Counted from the stretch's first letter, positions 1 through 6,807 are shown. The stretch: 6,919 nucleotides of DNA from an uncultured Lachnospiraceae bacterium (GCA_900313435.1 OMRF01000349.1:1-6919); one strand, 5' to 3'. Notes: generated from the sequence alone by a model not told the origin. Made by a program: numbers and translations.

Positions 1-22
1 CGGAGTGAGTTCTAAGGGTCAA

Positions 23-391
23 TCATGCGTAGCAGTTCATATGCTTCATCAGCGCTTCGAAGGTTTCGTCTGAGAGGTCGTGCTCTACCTTGCAGGCATC
101 CTCCCTCGCGACGGCTTCATCTACGCCGAGTGATATGAAAAATTTTGTGAGAACCTTGTGGCGGTTGTATATCTTTTCGGCTATCTCCATACCGCTTTCG
201 GAGAGGGTGATGAAGCCGGACTTGTCCATTGAGAGATAACCGTTCTCGCGGAGGTTCTTTACGCTGTAGCTTACTGACGGGCGGGCCACATTCAGGCGGT
301 CTGCGATGTCAACCGATCTGATATAGCCTTTCTCCTCCTTAAGCATGAGCATTGCTTCAAGATAATCCTCTGCGCTTTTTCTGATAACCAT
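23..391 (-). CDS. DtxR/MntR-family metal-dependent transcriptional repressor
   Basis: This is a 122-residue cytosolic DNA-binding protein that should repress metal-uptake or related genes when Fe(II) or Mn(II) is bound. An N-terminal winged helix-turn-helix covers about residues 5-66, with VDIADRLNV (27-35) and recognition helix RPSVSYSVKNLREN (37-50). A helical metal-binding and dimerisation domain follows. Likely ligands, by alignment from memory with Bacillus MntR and DtxR, are Asp9, Glu12, His78, Cys100, Glu103 and His104. Asp9 and Glu12 are MntR-like, while Cys100 in DACKVEH is DtxR-like, so metal choice is uncertain. There is no C-terminal SH3-like domain. The protein is shorter than MntR (about 142) and much shorter than DtxR (about 226), but it ends at a normal TGA with no sign of truncation. 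The start is supported by GGAGG at 400-404, 8 bases upstream. It is divergent from the glycosyltransferase genes and may autoregulate. Family assignment is secure; the target genes are not known. Confidence 0.93.
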   Translation of the reverse strand: MVIRKSAEDYLEAMLMLKEEKGYIRSVDIADRLNVARPSVSYSVKNLRENGYLSMDKSGFITLSESGMEIAEKIYNRHKVLTKFFISLGVDEAVAREDACKVEHDLSDETFEALMKHMNCYA

Positions 392-430
392 AGGTTTGTC
401 CTCCGGGTATTTTGAAATATCTTTTGCTGT

Positions 431-459
431 ACTATAACATTTCTTAAATAAAATGAACA
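431..459 (-). promoter_or_regulatory. Probable promoter of the DtxR/MntR-family gene (extended -10)
   Basis: On the minus strand TGTTATAGT (439-431) reads as an extended -10 element: TG, one base, then TATAGT. A weak -35, TGTTCA (459-454, 3 of 6 consensus bases), lies 17 bases further upstream. Transcription would start near 424-425, giving a leader of about 33 bases with the GGAGG ribosome site inside it. The call is by motif only. Confidence 0.5.
438..455. promoter_or_regulatory. Candidate operator: imperfect palindrome within the repressor gene's promoter
   Basis: CATTTCTTAAATAAAATG has perfect 5-base arms (CATTT/AAATG) around an 8-base centre. It lies between the presumed -10 and -35 of the leftward repressor gene and touches the TG of the extended -10. 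That position would suit autorepression. The arms are short and AT-rich, so chance is a real alternative. It does not match a DtxR or MntR box that I can recall. Confidence 0.22.
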
Positions 460-491
460 GGAAATAGTTTCTTCAAACATTTGCAAGCCTA

Positions 492-513
492 TTTTAACTA
501 AAAATAATTAAAA
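492..513. repeat. AT-rich inverted repeat upstream of the glycosyltransferase promoter
   Basis: Arms TTTTAACTA (492-500) and TAATTAAAA (505-513) pair at 8 of 9 positions around an AAAA centre, making a 22-base dyad. It ends about 15 bases upstream of the presumed rightward extended -10. It could be an operator for the divergent repressor, or simply an AT-rich UP-like element that happens to be symmetrical. It is not expected to lie in either transcript, so an RNA hairpin role is unlikely. Confidence 0.35.
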
Positions 514-528
514 AAGAATCCCCGAATG

Positions 529-537
529 TGTTAAAAT
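529..537 (+). promoter_or_regulatory. Probable extended -10 promoter of the glycosyltransferase genes
   Basis: TGTTAAAAT fits an extended -10 (TG, one base, TAAAAT). No good -35 is present at 16-18 bases upstream, where the sequence is A-rich. Extended -10 promoters with AT-rich upstream DNA can work without a strong -35. Transcription would begin near 544, leaving a short leader of about 19 bases that carries the GGAGG ribosome site at 551-555. No other rightward promoter is apparent before 563. Confidence 0.45.
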
Positions 538-562
538 AACTTGTTGCTGCGGAGGTTATTTT

Positions 563-2116
563 ATGGATCTTTTACGTAAGCTGAAAAAACGCATATTCGG
601 TGCAAAGGAAGAACTCAAAGCGGTTGTTGGAAGCTATGACGAGTGGACGAAGAAGTATTTTCCCGTCATGAAACGAAAAGTGTCCGAAGCGCTTAAAGAA
701 AGATCCGGTGCTCGCAGGATCGATCTCATCAGGGTCGATTCAAAAGACATAGGGTGGCTTAAAAGAGCAAATGACAGGGCAAAGGAGTCAGAGGCAGAGT
801 ATATCACTTTTCAGGAGAAGAACTTTTCGGAAGGTCCCTTTTTTGCTGCAATAAGGACGGCTGCAAAGGAAGACCCCGATGCTGTACTGATATATACAGA
901 CTCCGACAGGATCGGATCTGACGGGAAGTACTATGAACCATCCCTGAAGCCTGATATTTCCCCCTGTTATCTTTGTTCCTACGACTATATAGGAAGGGCC
1001 TTCGCTGTGAAAAGGAGCGCTTTCATGGAAGCGGGGGGCCTTGATGAAGCCTTTTCGGAAGATATTGATGCGGCGCTTCTTGATCTAAAGTTCAGGCTTC
1101 TCGAAAAGGGCAGAGTCCTTCACTTTCCGGGAGTTTATTATCACAGTGCATCATCCGGTGAGCGGATCATAAGCTATGAGGCCGGAAAGAGTGCCGTATC
1201 AGGGTATTTTAAGCGAAAAGGCATAGATGCGGATATTGAAAGGGGAGAAGCAGAGGGTACCTTCTCAATCCGTATAAAGCCTCCTTTTGAGCCCCTTGTC
1301 TCTGTGATCATCCCGAACAAGGATCATATCGACGAGCTTGAAAAATGCTTGGAAAGCATTGAAAAGTCTGTTTACAGGAACCTTGAGATCATCATAGTTG
1401 AAAATAACAGTACTCTTCCCGAGACCTTTTCTTATTATGAGAAGCTTTCGAAGGAAAGAAGTTCTGTAAGGATCATTAAGTACGAGGGAACCTTTAATTA
1501 TTCAAAGATCAATAATTTCGGCGTTTCAGAGGCAAAGGGTGAGTTCCTTCTGTTTCTGAACAATGATACGGAGATGATAGCCGAAGAAAGCATAAAAGAT
1601 ATGCTTGGAGTAGCATCTCTTCCCGGAGTCGGGGCGGTTGGTGCAAGGCTTTTTTATCCCGACAAGACGATCCAGCACGCCGGAGTCACTCTCGGAGTCG
1701 GCGGTATAGCGGCCAATGCTTTTTCGGGTGTTAAGCAGGATGACCCCGGCTACATGAACAGGATATGCTGCATGCAGGAGCTTTCGGCAGTGACCGCGGC
1801 CTGCCTCCTTATGAGGCGGTCGGATTTTGATGAGATCGGCGGATTCACGGAGGGGCTGGCTGTAGCCTTCAATGATGTGGATCTTTGTATGAAAATTCGG
1901 AAAAAGGATAAGCTTATCATCTATTATCCAAATGCCACCTTTTTCCACTACGAGTCAAAGTCAAGAGGGATTGAGGATACACCTGAAAAGGTCAAGCGCT
2001 TCAACAGCGAGATAGATCTCTTCAGTGAGCGTTGGGAGAATGAACTTAAAAAGGGTGATCCTTATTACAATCCTTATCTGACTCTTGAGATAAATGATTT
2101 TTCACTCATGCTTTAA
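563..2116 (+). CDS. Tandem GT2-type glycosyltransferase with a degenerate first domain
   Basis: This 517-residue protein probably transfers a nucleotide-activated sugar to a surface polysaccharide or its lipid-linked precursor; donor and acceptor cannot be read from the sequence. The complete GT-A unit is at about 245-505: SVIIPNKD (247-254) begins the nucleotide-binding fold, followed by VENNST (279-284), FNYSKINN (311-318), the DXD-like metal site FLNNDTE (331-337), QHAG (371-374), FNDVDLCMK (436-444) and HYESKSRG (462-469). The first unit (about 52-195) keeps only its second half: YEPSLKPD (124-131) and FAVKRSAF (147-154) match the downstream protein, but the opening strand motif is absent and the DXD position reads QEK (84-86). 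No membrane span or signal peptide is seen; the basic N-terminal helix (LLRKLKKRIF) may touch the membrane. GGAGG at 551-555 lies 7 bases before the ATG. The next gene, a paralogue, follows after 17 bases. Confidence 0.88.
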   Translation: MDLLRKLKKRIFGAKEELKAVVGSYDEWTKKYFPVMKRKVSEALKERSGARRIDLIRVDSKDIGWLKRANDRAKESEAEYITFQEKNFSEGPFFAAIRTAAKEDPDAVLIYTDSDRIGSDGKYYEPSLKPDISPCYLCSYDYIGRAFAVKRSAFMEAGGLDEAFSEDIDAALLDLKFRLLEKGRVLHFPGVYYHSASSGERIISYEAGKSAVSGYFKRKGIDADIERGEAEGTFSIRIKPPFEPLVSVIIPNKDHIDELEKCLESIEKSVYRNLEIIIVENNSTLPETFSYYEKLSKERSSVRIIKYEGTFNYSKINNFGVSEAKGEFLLFLNNDTEMIAEESIKDMLGVASLPGVGAVGARLFYPDKTIQHAGVTLGVGGIAANAFSGVKQDDPGYMNRICCMQELSAVTAACLLMRRSDFDEIGGFTEGLAVAFNDVDLCMKIRKKDKLIIYYPNATFFHYESKSRGIEDTPEKVKRFNSEIDLFSERWENELKKGDPYYNPYLTLEINDFSLML

Positions 2117-2133
2117 GGATAAGGAAATATTAT

Positions 2134-3936
2134 ATGTCAGATTTTTCTTCAAAGATGAAAAGGCGGCTTGATAAGGTCAGGCGCTACGGCTTCCTTCCCG
2201 TGGTGAAGCAGTATCTTCACAGAAAACTCTACGGAAGGACGCTTGAGTACAGGAGATACATGAAGGAGGTTGAACCTTCTCTCTGGGATCAGAGGGAGAG
2301 CAAAGGTTCCGTAATGTTTTCTGTCTGCGTGCCCGTATATAATTGCAGGATCAATGAACTTAAAGAGTGCGTGAGTTCTGTACTTTCCCAGTCCTACCAA
2401 AACTTTGAGCTCATTCTTTCCGACGACTGCTCAACGGATATGGCCGTCAAAAGAAAGCTTTCGGAATTCAAGAAAGATCAAAGGGTTAAGCTCATCTTCA
2501 GGGAAGAAAACGGAGGGATATCAAGGGCTACAAATGACGCGATAGCGGCGGCAGTCGGTGATTTCGTCTGCTTCATGGACTGTGATGATGTGCTCTCACC
2601 CCATGCGCTCATGGAGTTTTTTGCATACCTTTCCGATCATCCTGATACTGATCTCCTCTATTCCGATGAGGACAAACTCACGGAGGATTCAAAGAGACGT
2701 TATGAACCTTTTTTCAAGCCCGATTGGTCACCCGACACCTTCATGTCGCTTAATTACGTGAATCACTTTTCAGCTGTGAGGAGGAGTCTTTTAAATGAGG
2801 TCGGGGGGCTTCGTCCGCAGTTTGACGGAGCGCAGGATTATGACCTTTATATGAGAGTTTCCGAAAAGACTAGTCCTGAAAAGATAGGACATGTTCCAAA
2901 GGTTCTCTATCACTGGAGGGCAACAAAGGGCTCCACTGCACAGGATCCGAATGCGAAGCTGTATGTTTTTGATGCAGCAAAGAAACTCAAGGAGGAGGCT
3001 CTTGTAAGGCAGGGGATAAAAGGAAAGGCTTATTTTTCGCCGGAAACCTATCAGGTCAGGGTAGTATATGATGTTCCGGCCGAGAAAAAACTTTCCGTAA
3101 TCATTCCTTCAAAGGACAATCCTTCCGTATTGAAAAGCTGCATAGATTCACTTGCCGAAGAGGACATAGTATCTCCCGAGATCATCATAGTGGATAACGG
3201 AAGTGGCGACAGCGCGCGGCAGGAGATTGAAGCATTCACAAAGGAAAAAGGCATAAAATATATATTTGGAAGCTATCCGTTCAACTTCTCAAAGATGTGT
3301 AATATCGGGGCGTCGGAAGCTTCCGGTGATTTATTACTGTTTTTAAATGATGATACCGAACTCATCGAGAAAGGTACTCTTAAAAAGATGATGGGGCAGG
3401 CCCTGCAGGAAAGATCGGGAGCTGTCGGGGCGAAGCTTCTCTATCCTGACAGAAAAAGGCTTCAGCACTGCGGGATACTGAACCTTGAGATAGGACCCTC
3501 ACACGCATTGATAGGACAGAGCGACGAAGTCCATCATTATTTTGACAGGAACAGAGTAGACTATGATTTCCTTGCGGTGACGGGTGCCTGCCTCATGGTC
3601 GAAAAAAAGAAATTTGAGATCGCGGGAGGCTTTGATGAGGACCTTCCCGTGGCTTACAATGATGTCGACCTTTGCTTTAAGTTGTTTGAAAAGGGCTATT
3701 ACAACGTCCTTCGGACGGATGCGATCTTCATCCACCATGAGTCGCTTTCAAGGGGATCCGATGAGACTTCGGAGAAAACGGAAAGAAGAGAGAATGAACT
3801 TGAAAAGCTCTATGAAAAGCATCCGGCGCTTAGAGGAAGGGATCCCTTCTACAATAATAATCTCATCAAAAACGGCGTGGATTTCCAGATAGGACTTCCG
3901 GCCGACCTGATGGCCAAAAAAAGCAGGGAAGGATGA
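2134..3936 (+). CDS. Dual-domain GT2-type glycosyltransferase, both domains apparently complete
   Basis: This 600-residue cytosolic protein probably adds two sugars, or the same sugar twice, during assembly of a surface polysaccharide. Unit one (about 62-262) has FSVCVPVYN (62-70), LSDDCST (95-101), the DXD site MDCDD (148-152), YSDEDK (176-181), YEPFFKPD (190-197), the acceptor-side motif GAQDYDLYMR (232-241) and KVLYHWR (256-262). Unit two (about 319-577) has SVIIPSKDN (321-329), VDNGS (353-357), FNFSKMCN (383-390), FLNDDTE (403-409), QHCG (444-447), YNDVDLCFK (508-516) and HHESLSRG (534-541). This order resembles two-domain GT2 proteins of rhamnan and O-antigen type clusters, but the sugar is not identifiable. 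The very basic N-terminal 35 residues may form a membrane-associating helix; no transmembrane segment is seen. AAGGA at 2121-2125 lies 8 bases before the ATG. It is paralogous to the upstream gene and probably co-transcribed with it. Confidence 0.9.
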   Translation: MSDFSSKMKRRLDKVRRYGFLPVVKQYLHRKLYGRTLEYRRYMKEVEPSLWDQRESKGSVMFSVCVPVYNCRINELKECVSSVLSQSYQNFELILSDDCSTDMAVKRKLSEFKKDQRVKLIFREENGGISRATNDAIAAAVGDFVCFMDCDDVLSPHALMEFFAYLSDHPDTDLLYSDEDKLTEDSKRRYEPFFKPDWSPDTFMSLNYVNHFSAVRRSLLNEVGGLRPQFDGAQDYDLYMRVSEKTSPEKIGHVPKVLYHWRATKGSTAQDPNAKLYVFDAAKKLKEEALVRQGIKGKAYFSPETYQVRVVYDVPAEKKLSVIIPSKDNPSVLKSCIDSLAEEDIVSPEIIIVDNGSGDSARQEIEAFTKEKGIKYIFGSYPFNFSKMCNIGASEASGDLLLFLNDDTELIEKGTLKKMMGQALQERSGAVGAKLLYPDRKRLQHCGILNLEIGPSHALIGQSDEVHHYFDRNRVDYDFLAVTGACLMVEKKKFEIAGGFDEDLPVAYNDVDLCFKLFEKGYYNVLRTDAIFIHHESLSRGSDETSEKTERRENELEKLYEKHPALRGRDPFYNNNLIKNGVDFQIGLPADLMAKKSREG

Positions 3937-3950
3937 AGCTTTTGATATGA
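3933..3950 (+). other. Five-codon overlapping mini-ORF at the junction with dgt (tentative)
   Basis: ATG at 3933 overlaps the TGA of the glycosyltransferase gene (ATGA). It reads Met-Lys-Leu-Leu-Ile and stops at a TGA (3948-3950) that overlaps the dgt start (again ATGA). The chain could hand terminating ribosomes on to dgt. The purine-rich GGGAAGG (3926-3932) abuts the mini-ORF start and is too close to serve it well. It is 14 bases from the dgt start, rather far. This may be coincidence, and no peptide function is claimed. Confidence 0.2.
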
Positions 3951-4978
3951 GCGGCGATACGATCACCATCCGGGAAAGGACGGAGGCTATAGAGGAGGAA
4001 TACCTTTCACCTTATGCTTCCCTGTCAAAGAATTCAAAAGGGAGAGCGAAAACGGAGCCCCAGTGCGATATCAGGCCCGTCTTTCAGAGGGACAGGGACA
4101 GGATACTCCATTCAAAGGCTTTCAGGCGGCTTAAGAATAAGACCCAAGTCTTTCTCTCCCCGAAGGGGGATCATTACAGGACGAGGCTTTCACATACCCT
4201 TGAGGTTTCCCAGAACGCCCGTACTATAGCGAAAGCTCTCCGTCTTAATGAAGATCTTACTGAGGCGATAGCGCTGGGACACGACCTTGGTCACACACCC
4301 TTCGGGCATTGCTGCGAAGGGGTATTAAACGAGCTGTGCGCCGGAGGATTCGTTCATTCCGAGCAGTCGGTCAGGATAGTGGAGAAGCTTGAAAAGGACG
4401 GAGAAGGCCTGAACCTTACCGAAGAGGTCATAGACGGCATCAGGAACCATCAGTCTGAAGGGACACCTCATACACTTGAGGGACAGGTGGTGAGGCTTGC
4501 CGACAAGATAGCTTATGTGAGCGCCGATGTTGATGATGCCATAAGGGCACATCTTATCTCAGAGGAGGATATCCCGGAGGATATAAGGGAGGTTCTCGGA
4601 ACAAATGTAAAGAAGCGTCTGAATACCCTGATACATGATGTCATAACGGAGAGCCTTGATTCACCCGAGATCAGGATGTCAGAGGAGAGGCTTTCGGCTA
4701 TGTTCAAACTTCGGGAATTCCTTTTTTTAAGCGTCTACAGGAACCCCGAGGCAAAGGGTGAGGAAGTGAAGGCAAAGCGGATGATAGAGGATCTCTTTCA
4801 TTACTTTATGGAAAACTTCGAGGCAGTGCCGGAAAAATTCAGACGGATCGGGCAAAGCCTGAATGATCCAAAGGACAGAGTAGTATGCGACTATATATCC
4901 GGAATGACCGATGATTTCGCGACGCAGAAGTTTGCTGAGTATTTTATCCCCAGATCCTGGGAGGCCGAGCTTGACTGA
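3947..4978 (+). CDS. dgt: HD-domain deoxyguanosinetriphosphate triphosphohydrolase (dGTPase-like)
   Basis: This 343-residue cytosolic enzyme is expected to hydrolyse dGTP (possibly other dNTPs) to the deoxynucleoside and triphosphate, adjusting dNTP pools. Family signatures are LSPYASLSKNSKGR (20-33), FQRDRDRILHSKAFRRLK (46-63), TQVFLSPKGDHYRTRLSHTLEV (66-87) and LGHDLGHTPFGH (110-121). The metal-binding HD set is His83, His112-Asp113 and Asp186 in LADKIAY (184-190), with His116 and His121 also near the active site. The length is normal for the short bacterial dGTPase type. The ATG at 3947 is effectively forced: a TGA in the same frame at 3908-3910 has no other start codon after it, and the next Met is far inside the protein. 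Its ribosome site is weak (GGGAAGG, 14 bases away), which suggests translational coupling to the gene upstream. It overlaps dnaG by one base. True substrate preference in this family varies and is not decided by sequence. Confidence 0.95.
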   Translation: MSGDTITIRERTEAIEEEYLSPYASLSKNSKGRAKTEPQCDIRPVFQRDRDRILHSKAFRRLKNKTQVFLSPKGDHYRTRLSHTLEVSQNARTIAKALRLNEDLTEAIALGHDLGHTPFGHCCEGVLNELCAGGFVHSEQSVRIVEKLEKDGEGLNLTEEVIDGIRNHQSEGTPHTLEGQVVRLADKIAYVSADVDDAIRAHLISEEDIPEDIREVLGTNVKKRLNTLIHDVITESLDSPEIRMSEERLSAMFKLREFLFLSVYRNPEAKGEEVKAKRMIEDLFHYFMENFEAVPEKFRRIGQSLNDPKDRVVCDYISGMTDDFATQKFAEYFIPRSWEAELD

Positions 4979-6807
4979 TGGCAGCCTTTTTTGATGAGGA
5001 GACAATCGAAAACGTTCGGGAGGCAAATCCCATAGAGGATGTGATAGGAAGCTATGTACATCTTCAGAGGAAGGGAAGTAACATGATGGGGCTTTGCCCT
5101 TTTCATAATGAGAAGACACCCTCCTTTTCCGTGAGCCCCTCGAGGCAGATTTTTTATTGTTTTGGCTGTCACGCCGGCGGAAATGTATTCACTTTTCTCA
5201 TGAAATATGAGAATATGACATTTCCGGAGTCTGTCAGGGTGCTTGCTGAAAGAGCCGGCATCACCCTTCCCGAAAGAGAGGAGAGCGATGAAGACAGAAG
5301 GTGGCGCTCAGAAAGGGAGCAGATACTTTCGATCAACAAGGATGCGGCGAACTACTTTTATCTCGCCTTAAAGTCAGACGAAGGCAAAGACGCCTATTCA
5401 TATTTGAGAAGCAGGAACCTTTCGGATGAGACCATAAAGAGCTTCGGTCTCGGTTACAGCAGGAAATTCAGGGACGATCTCTACAAGTACTTAAAGGAAA
5501 AGGGCTATCCGGATGAGCTACTTTTAAAGAGCGGGATTATCTCCTTCAAGGAAGAGACCGGCATACATGATCTTTTCTGGAACCGGGTCATGTTTCCGAT
5601 TCAGGATATGAACGGAAAGGTGATAGGTTTCGGCGGAAGAGTTATGGGAGAGGGTAAGCCCAAATACGTCAATTCTCCCGAAACCGATGTCTTTCAAAAG
5701 AGCCGGAATATGTACGCTCTTTTCATAGCCAGAAAGACAAAGAGAGATCATTTTCTTCTCTGCGAAGGCTATATGGATGTCATAGCGCTCCATCAGGCAG
5801 GGTACGAGAACGCTCTTGCTTCTCTTGGCACAGCCCTGACAGAGGGACATTGCACGCTGATGAAGAGATTCGGAAAAAAGGTCATGATCTGCTATGATTC
5901 TGACGAAGCGGGCCAAAATGCGGCTAAAAGAGCCGTTCCGATGCTTCGCTCCGCGGGTATCGGCTGCTATGTGATAGACCTGTCTCCCTACAAGGACCCG
6001 GACGAATTCATAAAGGCTCTTGGCGCATCGGAATTTGATAAGAGGATAGAAGAGGCAGAGAACGGCTTTCTCTTTACGGTGAGGAAGACATCGGAAAAAT
6101 ATGATCTGAGGGATCCGGGAGAAAAGACGCGATTCTTCTCCGAAGTTGCGAGGATGCTTCTGACTCTCGAGGCCGGAGTTGAGAGGGGCTCTTATCTTTC
6201 TTCGGTGGCAGAGAGATTCAATGTTTCCGAAAGAGATCTGAAGGATCTTTTGATCAGGGAGTCCGAGGAGCTTTCCAGAAAGCCGGTGAAGCGATATTCT
6301 GCGATCGACCCCGAAAAAACAGAGACTTCATACGAATATGATAATTCCCCGTTATCCTCCAAAGAACCTTCTGAGCACATAGCAAGGGGGATGGCGGAAA
6401 CCTTCAGGATGTTTCTTCAGTTTCTGTGCTTTTATCCTTCTATGCTAGAAAGGTCTTCTCCATTCATAAGCGAAGAGGATTTTCCGGGGATATATCGGGA
6501 TATTTACAAGGTGATAGAGAAGGAACTTTTGTCCGGACATAAGATAAATCCCGCAAGTATCATCAGTCACTTCCCTGACGAAAAAGGGCAGCAGGAGGCG
6601 GGAAGGATATTCTCCTATACAGGGGAGGAATATGACAGCAGTGAAGCGAGGGGGAAAGCCTTCAAGGAGGTTCTTCTTCGCATAAAAAAGGAAAGGCTTG
6701 CAAAGCTTTCCGGGGGCAGCGGTGAGTCCGCAGATAAGGTTTTCAGTGCCCTTATGGATGAAAGAAGGAAGCTTTCCGATATTCAGAGGACGGAGTTTGT
6801 CATTTAG
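4978..6807 (+). CDS. dnaG: DNA primase DnaG
   Basis: This 609-residue primase makes the RNA primers for chromosome replication and acts with the replicative helicase at the fork. The N-terminal CHC2 zinc domain (about 1-100) has Cys40, His43, Cys61 and Cys64 in LCPFHNEKTPSF and FYCFGCHAGG. The catalytic core follows, with IGFGGRVMGEGKPKYVNSPE (216-235) and a Toprim centre: EGYMDVIALHQAG (263-275) supplies Glu263, YDSDEAG (306-312) supplies Asp307 and Asp309, and KDPDEF is at 339-344. A Ser/Glu/Lys-rich linker (about 428-468) leads to a less conserved C-terminal region (470-609), expected to be the helicase-binding domain. The length is typical for the family and no key residue is missing. The start shares a base with the dgt stop (TGATG), and GGGAGG at 4959-4964 lies 13 bases upstream, so re-initiation after dgt is likely. 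The gene that follows looks like rpoD, the usual partner of dnaG. Confidence 0.98.
   Translation: MAAFFDEETIENVREANPIEDVIGSYVHLQRKGSNMMGLCPFHNEKTPSFSVSPSRQIFYCFGCHAGGNVFTFLMKYENMTFPESVRVLAERAGITLPEREESDEDRRWRSEREQILSINKDAANYFYLALKSDEGKDAYSYLRSRNLSDETIKSFGLGYSRKFRDDLYKYLKEKGYPDELLLKSGIISFKEETGIHDLFWNRVMFPIQDMNGKVIGFGGRVMGEGKPKYVNSPETDVFQKSRNMYALFIARKTKRDHFLLCEGYMDVIALHQAGYENALASLGTALTEGHCTLMKRFGKKVMICYDSDEAGQNAAKRAVPMLRSAGIGCYVIDLSPYKDPDEFIKALGASEFDKRIEEAENGFLFTVRKTSEKYDLRDPGEKTRFFSEVARMLLTLEAGVERGSYLSSVAERFNVSERDLKDLLIRESEELSRKPVKRYSAIDPEKTETSYEYDNSPLSSKEPSEHIARGMAETFRMFLQFLCFYPSMLERSSPFISEEDFPGIYRDIYKVIEKELLSGHKINPASIISHFPDEKGQQEAGRIFSYTGEEYDSSEARGKAFKEVLLRIKKERLAKLSGGSGESADKVFSALMDERRKLSDIQRTEFVI

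Noticed and set aside
1..22. Terminator or further gene downstream of the repressor
   Set aside because: Only 22 bases are present; no hairpin, T-run or start site can be supported.
563..1147. Frameshift or truncation to explain the incomplete first domain of the 517-residue protein
   Set aside because: No other frame in this stretch encodes the missing PVYN-type half, the gene has its own promoter-like sequence and good ribosome site, and the frame is open throughout, so divergence is likelier than a broken gene.
1526..1948. 140-codon open frame on the minus strand inside the first glycosyltransferase gene
   Set aside because: It is fully antisense to a strongly supported coding region, shows no recognisable domain, and its composition is what the opposite strand of a gene produces.
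3916..3922. Run of seven A near the end of the second glycosyltransferase gene, considered as a frameshift site
   Set aside because: The run is not in the phase needed for a canonical -1 slip (the next codon is AGC), and dgt has its own ATG and lies in the +1 frame.
4714..4728. GGAATTCC followed by seven T, resembling an intrinsic terminator
   Set aside because: The palindrome has no loop, so it cannot form a usable RNA hairpin, and it lies inside the conserved dgt frame.
4727..5119. 130-codon minus-strand open frame across the dgt-dnaG junction
   Set aside because: It is antisense to two well-conserved proteins whose motifs fall in this stretch, and it shows no family motif of its own.
5524..5916. 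130-codon minus-strand open frame inside dnaG
   Set aside because: It is the shadow of the Toprim-coding region; no domain is seen.
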